A model generated the notes under the pieces. It was not told the DNA's origin, made no database searches, and saw only the letters and a list, made by a program, of their open reading frames with translations. From Pontibacillus yanchengensis Y32 (GTDB lineage: Bacteria > Bacillota > Bacilli > Bacillales > BH030062), in assembly GCF_000770635.1 (NCBI RefSeq), contig NZ_AVBF01000005.1, positions 1 to 64,000 on the forward strand: DNA of 64,000 nt. The letters run 5' to 3'. How positions within the stretch are numbered: position 1 is the first letter of the stretch; the number at the start of each line of letters is the position of its first letter. Made by a program: the position numbers and the translations under genes. Below, piece by piece: positions 1 through 8,794 of the stretch.

Positions 1-140
1 TTAGTCAATCTAATTATCGTCTTAGCCCCCTTGATATCAAAGGGATTTATACGTGTTTTACCACCTTGAATATATGAATCAAAAGTGTTGAAACTTTTCC
101 CCTTAATCCAAGTATTGGAGCAAACCTTCCTTGATAAGAA
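1..140. repeat. Family D repeat, copy 1
   Basis: About 120 bp here recurs imperfectly at 21892-22019. Shared blocks include ttttaccaccttgaatatat and ccccttaatcca, ending in accttccttg. In both places a family A hairpin element follows, so D plus A looks like one composite unit. No convincing reading frame or ribosome binding site is visible; it may be the remnant of a longer mobile element, but I do not recognise which. Confidence 0.7.
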
Positions 141-154
141 CTCCAAAACATGGC

Positions 155-285
155 GTTGATTCGGTGGGAATTTGCGAGACTCCTGCGGAAAAACGATCGA
201 GTGAAGACCCCGCAGAGAGGCAAAGCCGAACGAGGAGGCTTCACCGATTGTCCGCGGAAAGCGAGTGAATTCCCACCGAATCAAC
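155..285 (+). repeat. Family A hairpin repeat, copy 1
   Basis: A 131-bp element bounded by a perfect 18-bp inverted repeat (gttgattcggtgggaatt at 155-172 against 268-285). The interior holds a core shared with 21711-21815 and 22231-22361, with blocks gactcctgcgg, gccgaacgaggaggct and ccgcggaaagcgag. An open frame runs through it but is a by-product of the GC-rich core. Similar cores are common intergenic repeats in Bacillaceae (established knowledge); their function is not known to me. Confidence 0.8.
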
Positions 286-404
286 CACTCAGCACCAAAA
301 CTCCTTATTCCAGATTATGCTTCTTATCTGGAATAAAACTATTTAGATTAGTTGATTCCAAAATCAACACCAAACTTTAACATAGCCTATAATTTAAACT
401 ATGT

Positions 405-440
405 AAAAACAACTCCCATGCCCTGAAGACATGAGAGTTG
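405..440 (-). terminator. Terminator of nifS-nadR
   Basis: An 11-bp stem with one mismatch (410-420 with 430-440) is followed on the minus strand by a T run, just after the nadR stop. Confidence 0.75.
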
Positions 441-445
441 CACAT

Positions 446-985
446 TTAAGAGCGAACAATATATCCTTGTTGATCCAATGCCTCTACGGCTTCATCAAGC
501 ATCTGCTCATTGGTAGCAACAATCGTATGCATATGGATACCGCCTGTTAGTTCCAATAAGTACGTTGCTTGGTTGGATTGGATTTGTTTGATAAATTGCT
601 TAACTTCTTTTCGATTTGAGATATGCAAGGAAGCTGTTAAATCCCCATATACTGGGTGTTCAACGGAGACATCTTTTATAATTACCCCATGATCGACTAG
701 TAGGTTTAGTTCTGCTTCTGTTTGGTCTGCTGTGTGGTAGCTTACGATGGTGCGTTCAACTTGATTAACATTGTTGGAGTCATTCAAGTACATATACCCC
801 TGACTCGTAGCAATGATAGGTTCTTGTTTGGCTTTTAATAAAGAGATATCTCCGACAATAACCTGCCGACTAACATTGGCTTGTTTCGCTAATTCGCTCC
901 CTGTTATCGGTTCAGAGCTAGATCGGAGAATCTCCAAAAGCATGGCACGTCGCTCTTCACCCAGCACTTTCTTCTGATGGCTCAT
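446..985 (-). CDS. nadR: NAD biosynthesis repressor NadR (YrxA/NiaR, 3H domain)
   Basis: A 179-residue niacin-responsive repressor of NAD de novo synthesis. Residues about 10-60 form an HTH_11 winged helix (repeated ANVSRQVIVGDISLLK-type recognition region). The rest is a 3H domain with the expected histidines in SYHTADQ, VEHPVYGDL and GGIHMHTI, which bind metal and nicotinate in the family. The start has aaaggga upstream. It lies 32 bp downstream of nifS, so the two are probably cotranscribed and autoregulated, divergent from the nadBCA genes it should repress. Confidence 0.93.
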   Translation of the reverse strand: MSHQKKVLGEERRAMLLEILRSSSEPITGSELAKQANVSRQVIVGDISLLKAKQEPIIATSQGYMYLNDSNNVNQVERTIVSYHTADQTEAELNLLVDHGVIIKDVSVEHPVYGDLTASLHISNRKEVKQFIKQIQSNQATYLLELTGGIHMHTIVATNEQMLDEAVEALDQQGYIVRS

Positions 986-1017
986 ATCTAACGCTCCCTT
1001 TAAGTCTTTGTACTAAG

Positions 1018-2163
1018 TTATTGTAGCACAATTTGATGGCGCTCTTCGATAGTTTGTATAAGGGTATTCGCTAATTGTTTGACTTCCTCTTTCGTATGAT
1101 CTCTACCAAATGAGATACGAATAAACGTCTTGGCTGTTTCTTTGCTTTTATTCATAGCCATCAAAGTTGGGGAAGGAGCCTGGTTTCCTACCTGACATGC
1201 ACTTCCTGTGGAGAATGCAAACCCTCGTCGATTACCTTCAAGCATCATCCACTGTCCTTCTATTTGCGATACACATAAACCAACGATTGCATAGATGCGT
1301 TTTGACTTGTTCGGGATAATCCAGTCAACATATGAATCTACCGTATTCATTGTTTCGACAAACGTATCATGCAACTCTTTAAAATGATTGGTATGTGCAG
1401 ATAAGTTCTTTACTATTTTTTGAGATGCAACTGTAAAGCCAACAACTGCAGGTGTATTTACAGTACCGGCTCTTACACCTTTTTCATGACTCCCATTTGG
1501 TAGGAACGGGTGAAACGTTAAGCTCGGTCGGATGTAAAGAGCCCCAACGCCCTTAGGTCCATATACCTTATGACTGGAAATGGCATAGCTATCGATTTGA
1601 GGGACAATCCCCGTCACATCTACCTTTCCAAATGATTGAACGCCATCCACATGGAGCAACACTCCAAATTCACTGCAAAGAGTAGCGATTTTTTCAATAG
1701 GCTGGATTGTTCCTAGCTCTGGGTTTACATGCTGAATAGCTACACATGCCGTATCTTCCGAAAGCTTATTAGCTAGCTCTTCTATGTCTATTATTCCCTC
1801 ATCTGTAAAGGGGATTCGACTTATTTGATAGCCTTCCCTTTCAAGTTTTTGGGAACAATGTTCAATAGAAGCATGTTCGGCACCGGAAATAATAATGTGC
1901 TTTCGGTTTTGATTTGAGCTGATTAACGCATGTATGCCTAAAAAATTACTCTCCGTTCCACCAGAGGTAAAATAAATCCCTTTCGATTCTACCCCTAATA
2001 AATTACCGAACGTATTTCGGCACTCCTCGAGTAGCGTCTCAGCCTGACTACCTGTGTCATGTAAACTTTGTGTATTTCCAAAATAGGAAGTCGCTGCTTT
2101 GTTGTATGCTTGGAGCGCCTCTTCATCGATTGGACATGTAGCTGCATAATCAAAATACATCAT
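1018..2163 (-). CDS. nifS: Cysteine desulfurase NifS-like
   Basis: A 381-residue class V PLP aminotransferase-fold enzyme that takes sulfur from cysteine. The PLP lysine is K199 in YAISSHKVYGPKG and the persulfide cysteine C323 in STGSACQ. In B. subtilis the nad-linked NifS matures the Fe-S cluster of quinolinate synthase NadA; the same arrangement here (divergent from nadBCA, next to nadR) supports that role. The start could be either of two adjacent ATGs; the first has an aagaggc-type ribosome binding site. Confidence 0.93.
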   Translation of the reverse strand: MMYFDYAATCPIDEEALQAYNKAATSYFGNTQSLHDTGSQAETLLEECRNTFGNLLGVESKGIYFTSGGTESNFLGIHALISSNQNRKHIIISGAEHASIEHCSQKLEREGYQISRIPFTDEGIIDIEELANKLSEDTACVAIQHVNPELGTIQPIEKIATLCSEFGVLLHVDGVQSFGKVDVTGIVPQIDSYAISSHKVYGPKGVGALYIRPSLTFHPFLPNGSHEKGVRAGTVNTPAVVGFTVASQKIVKNLSAHTNHFKELHDTFVETMNTVDSYVDWIIPNKSKRIYAIVGLCVSQIEGQWMMLEGNRRGFAFSTGSACQVGNQAPSPTLMAMNKSKETAKTFIRISFGRDHTKEEVKQLANTLIQTIEERHQIVLQ

Positions 2164-2201
2164 GTAATCGCCTCTTCCTTACAATTTTTCGCACAAAATA
2201 C

Positions 2202-2250
2202 TTGTCATTAGTTTAATTGTATGTAAATATAAGTGTCAAGACACCTGTTA
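2202..2250 (+). promoter_or_regulatory. nadB promoter with candidate NadR operator
   Basis: A -35 TTGTCA (2202-2207) is separated by 16 bp from TAAATA (2224-2229). Immediately downstream is the inverted repeat gtgtc-aa-gacac (2233-2244), placed at the expected transcription start. A dyad over the start of nadBCA, next to nadR, is a reasonable NadR operator; the assignment is inference. Confidence 0.55.
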
Positions 2251-2267
2251 ACTCAGGAGGTTACAAA

Positions 2268-3857
2268 ATGCAAAAAACAGACGTTGTCATAATTGGTAGT
2301 GGGATTGCATCACTCCAGCTTGCGAGTAAGCTTTCTAAGCATTTGAATGTGATTGTTCTCACAAAGTCTAGCCTTCAACATGGGAACTCTTCTTTGGCAC
2401 AAGGCGGCATTGCTGCAGCTATTGGCTTGGATGATGATCCCTACCAACATTATTTAGATACATTAGAAGCAGGAAGATATAGCAACAACCATCAAGCAGT
2501 TCAATTATTAACCGAAGAAGCCCCGGAAATGATTGATGATCTTTTACAACAAGGGTGTGAATTCGATCTTACAGAAGATGGTACCCCTTCGCTAGGTATG
2601 GAGGGCTCACACCGCCAACATCGTATTGTTCATGGTGGTGGTGATCAGACAGGAAAGCGAATTGTTGAATGCTTAACACAACAAATCGGAAACAACATTA
2701 CCGTGATAGAAGATTTTTTTGTTTATGAGTTACTGGTCGATTCCCCTTCCAATGCATGCTATGGCGTAAAAGGAAAAGATCGTGCAGGTGACATTCAAAC
2801 CTTTGTTGCTAGTCACATCGTACTCTCCACTGGCGGTTGTGGGCAGGTGTATTCATTAACTTCAAATGCATCAACTGTAACTGGAGACGGCATTGCGCTT
2901 GCTTATAAAGCTGGAGCAACAGTGATGGATATGGAATTTGTACAGTTTCATCCTACTCTCCTTTATTTAGATGGAGAAACAAAAGGATTAGTTTCAGAAG
3001 CTGTACGGGGCGAGGGTGCCAAATTAGTCAATGAACATGGTGAACCTATCATGAAAGGCGTCCATCCCCTAGAAGATCTCGGACCACGTCATGTCGTTTC
3101 TCAAAGGATTTACGAATCTATCCAGCAAGGTCATACGGTTTATCTAGACATCCGCTCCATCGCAAATTTCCAAAAACGATTCCCTAGTATTACGAGCCTA
3201 TGTGAGTCACATGGCGTATCGATAAGCCATGGGTTTATTCCTGTAGCACCTGGATGTCACTTTTTAATGGGTGGAATCCAAACAGATGAAATAGGCAGAA
3301 CGTCTATTAATGGACTATACGCCATTGGAGAAACCGCATGTACGGGAATTCATGGGGCAAACAGGCTGGCAAGCAATTCATTACTTGAAGGACTTGTCTA
3401 TGGGAAGCGTTTAGCTAATTACGTTAATCAACAGCCAATTAGAACCTATCAAGCTATCTCGAGCCACTTATTACACAATCAACCTAGCATACATCCTTCT
3501 TTACCTCTTCCAACCTTTACACATATCCAAAGAAAGATGATGAGACACACAGGCATTGTCAGAGAGAAAGACTCTTTAAAGGAACAGCTCAACTGGCTTG
3601 AATCTTATTCCCTGAAGCATTTATTACAAGCAAACTATAACGCCCTTACGAAAGACCAAATCACGACCATTTTTATGCTTATCACATCTTGGCTGATTAC
3701 ATCCTCTTCCTTAACACGGGAAGAGAGCCGCGGAGGACATTTCAGAAGTGATTTTCCATTGGAAAAGAAAGAGTGGGAGGCGAAGCATATCCTCCATCAG
3801 AAACACTATACAAAGGGTGACATACATGAACAAAATCAAGCTACGGCAATTAATTGA
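2268..3857 (+). CDS. nadB: L-aspartate oxidase NadB
   Basis: A 529-residue FAD enzyme that oxidises L-aspartate to iminoaspartate, the first step of NAD de novo synthesis. The dinucleotide fold VVIIGSGIAS is at the N-terminus. HGGGDQTGK, the EAVRGEGAKL region and HGANRLASNSLLEG are succinate-dehydrogenase/aspartate-oxidase signatures. An upstream in-frame ATG exists at 2217, but the start at 2268 has an ideal aggagg with 7-bp spacing and gives the family N-terminus. Its 3' end overlaps nadC by 32 bp. Confidence 0.95.
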   Translation: MQKTDVVIIGSGIASLQLASKLSKHLNVIVLTKSSLQHGNSSLAQGGIAAAIGLDDDPYQHYLDTLEAGRYSNNHQAVQLLTEEAPEMIDDLLQQGCEFDLTEDGTPSLGMEGSHRQHRIVHGGGDQTGKRIVECLTQQIGNNITVIEDFFVYELLVDSPSNACYGVKGKDRAGDIQTFVASHIVLSTGGCGQVYSLTSNASTVTGDGIALAYKAGATVMDMEFVQFHPTLLYLDGETKGLVSEAVRGEGAKLVNEHGEPIMKGVHPLEDLGPRHVVSQRIYESIQQGHTVYLDIRSIANFQKRFPSITSLCESHGVSISHGFIPVAPGCHFLMGGIQTDEIGRTSINGLYAIGETACTGIHGANRLASNSLLEGLVYGKRLANYVNQQPIRTYQAISSHLLHNQPSIHPSLPLPTFTHIQRKMMRHTGIVREKDSLKEQLNWLESYSLKHLLQANYNALTKDQITTIFMLITSWLITSSSLTREESRGGHFRSDFPLEKKEWEAKHILHQKHYTKGDIHEQNQATAIN

Positions 3858-4662
3858 ACAATTTTACCTTGAGGATATAGGGGAAGGCGATCAAACAAGT
3901 AGCCTTTTATTTGATTCAACCACAAAAGGAAAAGTACATTTTATCGCTAAAGAAACTGGTATTTTTTGTGGAACAGATGTTATTGAAATAGGTTATGAGC
4001 TTCTATCGAAACATATCGAAATCCAATTCTTTATACAAGACGGAGACCAAGTAGAAGAAGGCCAGATAATCGCGACAGTGGAAGGTCCCATGTCCACATT
4101 GTTAACTGGTGAACGTGTCATCTTAAACCTCATACAAAGAATGAGCGGCGTAGCTACCATTACGAAACAAGCAGTGCTTCTATTAGATAGTCCTTATACT
4201 AGAATTTGTGATACTAGAAAAACCACACCTGGACTTCGAATGCTTGAAAAATATGCAGTTCGAATGGGTGGGGGCTTTAACCACCGAAATGGATTATATG
4301 ACGCGGTGATGATCAAGGATAATCATATTGCCTTTGCAGGGTCCATTACGAAAGCGGTGACTAGTTTACGAGAACAGTTGGGACATATGATTAAAGTTGA
4401 AGTCGAGACGGAGACAGAGGAACAGGTAAGAGAAGCAGTCGAAGCTGGTGTAGATTGCATCATGTTCGATAACCGAACACCAGAGGAAATAGAACAATTT
4501 GATAAGCTCGTTCCTGTTTCCATCACCACTGAAGCCTCTGGTGGGATTAATCTAGCAAACTTGCATACGTACCGCCACACTGGCGTTAATTATATATCGC
4601 TTGGGTGTTTAACCCATTCGGCAACGGCCCTTGATATTAGTGTAAGAGTTGAAATGCAATAA
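3826..4662 (+). CDS. nadC: Nicotinate-nucleotide pyrophosphorylase NadC
   Basis: A 278-residue quinolinate phosphoribosyltransferase that converts quinolinate and PRPP to nicotinate mononucleotide. Visible signatures are the early EDIGEGDQTS, the RKTTPGLR phosphate-binding stretch, GGGFNHRNGL, and the ASGGINLANL barrel motif near the C-terminus. The frame is open further upstream, but ATG 3826 follows aaagggtg and gives the usual start. It overlaps the end of nadB, so it is translationally linked, and is followed after 12 bp by nadA. Confidence 0.95.
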   Translation: MNKIKLRQLIEQFYLEDIGEGDQTSSLLFDSTTKGKVHFIAKETGIFCGTDVIEIGYELLSKHIEIQFFIQDGDQVEEGQIIATVEGPMSTLLTGERVILNLIQRMSGVATITKQAVLLLDSPYTRICDTRKTTPGLRMLEKYAVRMGGGFNHRNGLYDAVMIKDNHIAFAGSITKAVTSLREQLGHMIKVEVETETEEQVREAVEAGVDCIMFDNRTPEEIEQFDKLVPVSITTEASGGINLANLHTYRHTGVNYISLGCLTHSATALDISVRVEMQ

Positions 4663-4674
4663 GGAGGTACTATA

Positions 4675-5781
4675 GTGAATATTTTTGAAGCAGTTGAACA
4701 GAAAACTCCGATGCTTCCGGAACAGTATAAGCAAGCTAGTACAGAGGATTTAGAGCAACGCGTACGTGGTGTGAAAGAACGAATGGGTTCCCGTCTTTAT
4801 TTGCCAGGACATCACTATCAAAAAGATGAAGTCATTCAATTTGCAGACGATCGTGGCGACTCATTGAAGTTGGCTCAATTGTCTGCAGATAATCACCAAG
4901 CCGAGGCGATTGTATTTTGTGGGGTTCACTTCATGGCTGAAACGGCAGACATTTTAACGAAACCTGAACAGAAAGTGTACTTACCTGACATGCGAGCAGG
5001 CTGTTCCATGGCCGATATGGCCAACATTGATCAAACGGAACAAGCTTGGCAAAAGCTCATGGAGCTATTTGATGATACGATCATGCCGCTCACCTACGTG
5101 AACTCTACAGCTGCTATCAAAGCTTTTGTAGGGAAGAACAATGGTGCAACCGTGACCTCCTCCAATGCAGAACGGATGGTAAGCTGGGCATTCACACAAA
5201 AAGAACGCATTTTATTTTTACCAGATCAGCACCTTGGACGAAACACAGCCTACAACCTGGGTATTCCATTAGAACAAATGGCCGTTTGGGATCCGATTAT
5301 AAATGAGCTTATTTATGAAGGAAGTATAGAAGATATCAAGGTAATTTTATGGAAAGGACATTGTTCTGTGCATGAGAATTTCACCGTACAAAATGTTCAT
5401 CAATTACGAGAAGAATCTCCGGATATGAACATCATTGTCCACCCAGAATGCCGCAGAGAAGTTGTGGCATTATCTGATGATGCAGGCTCAACCAACCACA
5501 TCATCAATACCATTGAAAATGCACCATCTGGATCATCATGGGCCATTGGTACAGAGATGAACCTAGTGAACCGAATTATACAGGAGCATCCTGATAAACA
5601 CATCATTTCTCTTAATCCGAATATGTGTCCGTGCTTAACCATGAACCGCATAGATCTCCCCCACCTTGCCTGGTGCTTAGAGTCCATCGAAAATGATGAA
5701 CCACATAATGTTATTGAGGTAGATGCGAACATTGCTCGAGACGCAAAGAAAGCTTTGGATCGGATGTTGGAAAGAGCTTAG
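4675..5781 (+). CDS. nadA: Quinolinate synthase NadA
   Basis: A 368-residue quinolinate synthase that condenses iminoaspartate with dihydroxyacetone phosphate. The three [4Fe-4S] ligands fall exactly at C110 (AGCSMAD), C230 (KGHCSVH) and C320 (MCPC), the positions used in the B. subtilis enzyme. Start is GTG with aaggaggt upstream. Last gene of nadBCA. The nearby NifS is its likely cluster supplier. Confidence 0.96.
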   Translation: MNIFEAVEQKTPMLPEQYKQASTEDLEQRVRGVKERMGSRLYLPGHHYQKDEVIQFADDRGDSLKLAQLSADNHQAEAIVFCGVHFMAETADILTKPEQKVYLPDMRAGCSMADMANIDQTEQAWQKLMELFDDTIMPLTYVNSTAAIKAFVGKNNGATVTSSNAERMVSWAFTQKERILFLPDQHLGRNTAYNLGIPLEQMAVWDPIINELIYEGSIEDIKVILWKGHCSVHENFTVQNVHQLREESPDMNIIVHPECRREVVALSDDAGSTNHIINTIENAPSGSSWAIGTEMNLVNRIIQEHPDKHIISLNPNMCPCLTMNRIDLPHLAWCLESIENDEPHNVIEVDANIARDAKKALDRMLERA

Positions 5782-5853
5782 AAAAGTTCATCGTGATTGT
5801 TCACCACATCGCGATTACGTGTTTTCCGTTTAAAAGATTTGATTATCCAAAAA

Positions 5854-5887
5854 ACAAGGCCTCCGCAATTGGGGAGGCCTTGTTTTA
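5854..5887 (+). terminator. Terminator of nadBCA
   Basis: Strong hairpin (acaaggcctcc with ggaggccttgt) followed by a T run. It lies between convergent nadA and the YdjM-like gene and may work in both directions. Confidence 0.85.
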
Positions 5888-5889
5888 CG

Positions 5890-6492
5890 TTATCCGAGTA
5901 CATTTTTCGATAGGATAATAATGTTTAAAACTACTAGCGCAGCTGTAATGCTCACTTCTATCGGTGAGCCAGTGCGAAATGTATAAAAGAACTTCACGTG
6001 CTTTCTACTTATCGGATAAAACAGTGGAATCCCTCTTTTGGTGAGAAAATCTCCAAATAAATGGGAAACGATACCTGTTAAGAAACCAATTAAATAAAAC
6101 AAAGGGATGGCGATATATGTATGAAGTAGGAAACTGTACGCCCCCATTAATGCAAGAAAGGCAATGGAATGGGTGAATTTACGATGCCCAGAATACACAA
6201 ACAATAACGGCGATAAAATCATCAATAAAAACTGAGCAGACCTCGAAAACCCTGGCGTCAATATCTCCACTCCAACGAGGCATATAACAAACATAAATCC
6301 CCAGCGCTCGAATGGCCCACCTAGCTTGGACTTTGGTGTATCGATATCCGGTATGAGCGATCCAATAATGACTGCTACAAAAAATAAAATCGTAGCAAAC
6401 AACTGCTCCGGTATGTAGCCTACACTATTGTATATCGTAATAGCCCCCATCCCCCACGTAAAGCCCATCACCTGATGACTTGTAGCAACCAT
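5890..6492 (-). CDS. YdjM-type membrane-bound metal-dependent hydrolase (DUF457)
   Basis: A 200-residue integral membrane protein of the DUF457/YdjM family, with about five hydrophobic segments. Conserved polar motifs SLIPDIDTPKSKLGG, GHRKFTHSIAF and GIVSHLFGDFLTKRG supply Asp and His residues typical of this putative metal-dependent hydrolase. Two upstream in-frame ATGs exist, but the one at 6492 sits 6 bp after aaggagg. E. coli YdjM is LexA-regulated; I see no LexA-type site here. Substrate unknown. Confidence 0.8.
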   Translation of the reverse strand: MVATSHQVMGFTWGMGAITIYNSVGYIPEQLFATILFFVAVIIGSLIPDIDTPKSKLGGPFERWGFMFVICLVGVEILTPGFSRSAQFLLMILSPLLFVYSGHRKFTHSIAFLALMGAYSFLLHTYIAIPLFYLIGFLTGIVSHLFGDFLTKRGIPLFYPISRKHVKFFYTFRTGSPIEVSITAALVVLNIIILSKNVLG

Positions 6493-6652
6493 ATGCATCC
6501 TCCTTCTCATGTTGAACCTTATCCATGGTGCTGAATGGTTACAAATACCAATAGTACGATATTAATGGGCTTTGGTTCAATAGGATAATCGAGCGAACTT
6601 ACGAGAGTTGTGGCACAAGAACATAACACTAAGTACTATTATCTTTTATCAG

Positions 6653-6681
6653 CAAAAAAGCCTTCCTACAAAAGGAAGGCT
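6653..6681 (-). terminator. Terminator of methionine gamma-lyase gene
   Basis: A 9-bp stem agccttcct / aggaaggct followed on the minus strand by a run of Ts. Confidence 0.8.
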
Positions 6682-6692
6682 AACGTATCTAT

Positions 6693-7895
6693 TTATTTGT
6701 GTAATCTAGCAGATGCAACTTGATCTAGAGCTTGCTTCAAGTCCTCCCAAATATCCTCCCATGCTTCGAGTCCCACTGATAGACGGACCAGCTGGTCGGT
6801 AATGCCCATACGTCTTCTCGTTTCTTCCGGTACGACCGAGTGCGTCATGGTGGCTGGGTGCTGGATTAAGGTTTCTGCATCGCCTAAGCTTACAGCAGTT
6901 TTAATAAAACGCAGCTGATTGAGGATATATTGTGCATCTTCCTTCTCTCCCTTTATTTCAAAGGAAATCAGACCCCCGCCTTGCTTCATTTGTTTTTTCA
7001 TAATGTCATAGTCTGGATTTGTAGCATCACCCGGGAAATAAACCTTTTCTACAACAGGGTGATCTTTCAAATAGGCAACGATTTTTTCTGCATTCTGACA
7101 ATGACGATCTAGGCGGACAGGAAGTGTTTTTAACCCTCGTAGCAATAACCAGGCATCAAAAGGAGAAATAATTCCTCCTATATCTTTTTGCGTCGTCATC
7201 GCCACCTCTTGAATGAATTCCTGCTTTCCAACCAGCAAACCAGCCACCACATCTCCATGACCCCCGATATACTTCGTAGCGCTATGCAACACGACGTCAC
7301 AGCCTTTTGTTAAAGGCTTTTGTAAATACGGCGAACAGAACGTATTGTCGACGACCACAGGAATGTTGTGCTCCTTGGCCACAGTGGAAACGAGCTCTAA
7401 ATCGATTAAATCCATGGTCGGATTAATTGGTGTTTCAATATAAATACAGGACGTCTCTGGTTTAATAAGCGAACGAATTTGTTCAGCGGTCTTCATGTCA
7501 CTAAAATCTGTTTGGATATTATATTTTTCTTCCATCATCGTTAATAAGCCAAACGTACAACCATACACTCCACGCGAACAAAGGATATGATCATTTGCTT
7601 TTGTTAAGGCAATTAACACAGCCGATACAGCCGCCATACCAGAACCAAAGGCAAGGCCGGCCTCCCCTTCCTCAAGCTGAGCGATACGATCTTCCAACGC
7701 TTTTACTGTTGGATTACCTAGACGGGAGTAAATGTATCCATCTTCCTTCCCTGCAAAACGCATTTCTCCCTGTTCAGCACTATCAAACGTAAAGGTAGAT
7801 GTTTGGAATAGGGGTGTTGTCAAACTTCCTAAGAAATCCTTTGAATCATAACCCCCATGGATCACCTTTGTTTCAAAACCATGCTCTTTCTTCAT
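6693..7895 (-). CDS. megL: Methionine gamma-lyase (Cys/Met metabolism PLP enzyme)
   Basis: A 400-residue fold-type I PLP enzyme. K208 in HSATKYIGGHGD binds PLP, with D183 upstream. C113 in VYGCTFG matches the active-site cysteine that marks methionine gamma-lyases, rather than the glycine or other residue seen in cystathionine enzymes; on that basis it should release methanethiol, ammonia and 2-oxobutyrate from methionine. Single-gene unit with its own terminator. A perfect CcpA-type cre lies about 65 bp upstream. Cystathionine gamma-lyase/synthase activity cannot be excluded. Confidence 0.82.
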   Translation of the reverse strand: MKKEHGFETKVIHGGYDSKDFLGSLTTPLFQTSTFTFDSAEQGEMRFAGKEDGYIYSRLGNPTVKALEDRIAQLEEGEAGLAFGSGMAAVSAVLIALTKANDHILCSRGVYGCTFGLLTMMEEKYNIQTDFSDMKTAEQIRSLIKPETSCIYIETPINPTMDLIDLELVSTVAKEHNIPVVVDNTFCSPYLQKPLTKGCDVVLHSATKYIGGHGDVVAGLLVGKQEFIQEVAMTTQKDIGGIISPFDAWLLLRGLKTLPVRLDRHCQNAEKIVAYLKDHPVVEKVYFPGDATNPDYDIMKKQMKQGGGLISFEIKGEKEDAQYILNQLRFIKTAVSLGDAETLIQHPATMTHSVVPEETRRRMGITDQLVRLSVGLEAWEDIWEDLKQALDQVASARLHK

Positions 7896-7957
7896 CCTAT
7901 ATCCCCCTCTTACTTAGAAGAACCCTTTATTACTATCATATGGGATGATAGCTATAA

Positions 7958-7973
7958 ATGAAAGCGTTTTCTT
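7958..7973. promoter_or_regulatory. Candidate CcpA cre site
   Basis: ATGAAAGCGTTTTCTT matches the cre consensus WTGNAANCGNWNNCWW at every defined position. It is 63-78 bp upstream of the methionine gamma-lyase start, where it could mediate carbon catabolite control. Confidence 0.6.
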
Positions 7974-7980
7974 CTAAAAG

Positions 7981-8010
7981 GTGCCAGACCCCCACCACGT
8001 TAATGCATTA
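7981..8010 (-). repeat. REP-like repeat, copy 1 (inverted)
   Basis: Contains gtgccagaccccca, the reverse complement of the tgggggtctggcac motif found at 8770, 9507 and 9575. It lies just beyond the 3' end of the RAYT gene, facing the copy at 8770-8794 on the other side. Confidence 0.8.
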
Positions 8011-8038
8011 AAGTATGGCTTGAAATTCCTCCTGTCTA

Positions 8039-8590
8039 TTACACTTCTCCTTCATCAAAGCTCAGAATATACTCTTTATAGTTTGAAATTTGGGGTTCTT
8101 GAAATAAGTCGAGGATTGTCTGTATTTCTATGAAACCATGATTCGAATTCATATCAACATACAAGGGATAACTACTCCATCGATAAGTATCAGGTGAGTA
8201 AGAGAGACCGGCTTTTACTGGATTAAGATGGATGTATTTACTTACCTTTTTCAAGTAGTGAGTAGATTCAATCAATTTCGAATGGTATCTTCCTTGAAAA
8301 ACATGGCCTGAGAAATCATATTTCTTATTGAAATACTTTGCATAACGAAATTGAATAAATTTCATGATCTCTCCAGGTGAGTGATTTTGCAATTCTACTA
8401 AAAGGTGAATATGGTTTGGCATGAGGCAGTAGGAGAGGATAGTAAATGGAGACTCTTCCTGACACTTCTTCAATAGATGTAGATAAGTTTCATAATCTTC
8501 ATTACCATAAAACAAATGACCTTTTCTATTTCCTCGAGCAGTTATGTGTAATTGTGCGCCCCGATACCATACACGTATAGGTCTAGACAA
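8039..8590 (-). CDS. REP-associated tyrosine transposase (RAYT, IS200-like Y1)
   Basis: A 183-residue HUH single-strand transposase. The metal-binding HxH is in MPNHIHLLVE and the candidate nucleophile tyrosine in VSKYIHLNPVKAG, the standard RAYT/TnpA_REP signature. The likely start is TTG at 8590, 7 bp after aaaggagg; an upstream ATG at 8608 overlaps that ribosome binding site. The gene is flanked by inverted copies of the tgggggtctggcac repeat, as expected for a domesticated transposase with cognate REP sequences. Confidence 0.9.
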   Translation of the reverse strand: MSRPIRVWYRGAQLHITARGNRKGHLFYGNEDYETYLHLLKKCQEESPFTILSYCLMPNHIHLLVELQNHSPGEIMKFIQFRYAKYFNKKYDFSGHVFQGRYHSKLIESTHYLKKVSKYIHLNPVKAGLSYSPDTYRWSSYPLYVDMNSNHGFIEIQTILDLFQEPQISNYKEYILSFDEGEV

Positions 8591-8769
8591 AATAATACCT
8601 CCTTTCATTTCTTCATGATTTTACGAAAAAAAATGAAAAGAGGCGAAAGTATAATTTGCCAATCTTATGGTTCTAAACTGCAGTAATATTAATTTATGAA
8701 ATAACGTACCTCAACATTTTGCTAGCAAAAGATAGCTCAATACAGTAATTCCATGATATTTTATCACAC

Positions 8770-8794
8770 TAACGCAGTGGGGGTCTGGCACCGT
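8770..8794 (+). repeat. REP-like repeat, copy 2
   Basis: acgcagtgggggtctggcac motif in plus orientation, directly abutting the lysE stop codon and 5' of the RAYT gene. Confidence 0.8.

Noticed and set aside
150-380. Open frames through family A repeats (also 22226-22456, 22126-22320, 47-244)
   Set aside because: They arise from the GC-rich palindromic core present in several copies; the two strands give similar frames and no ribosome binding site fits.
8039-8590. Complete IS200/IS605 insertion sequence
   Set aside because: No TnpB, and the flanks are inverted REP-like repeats rather than IS ends; RAYT fits better.
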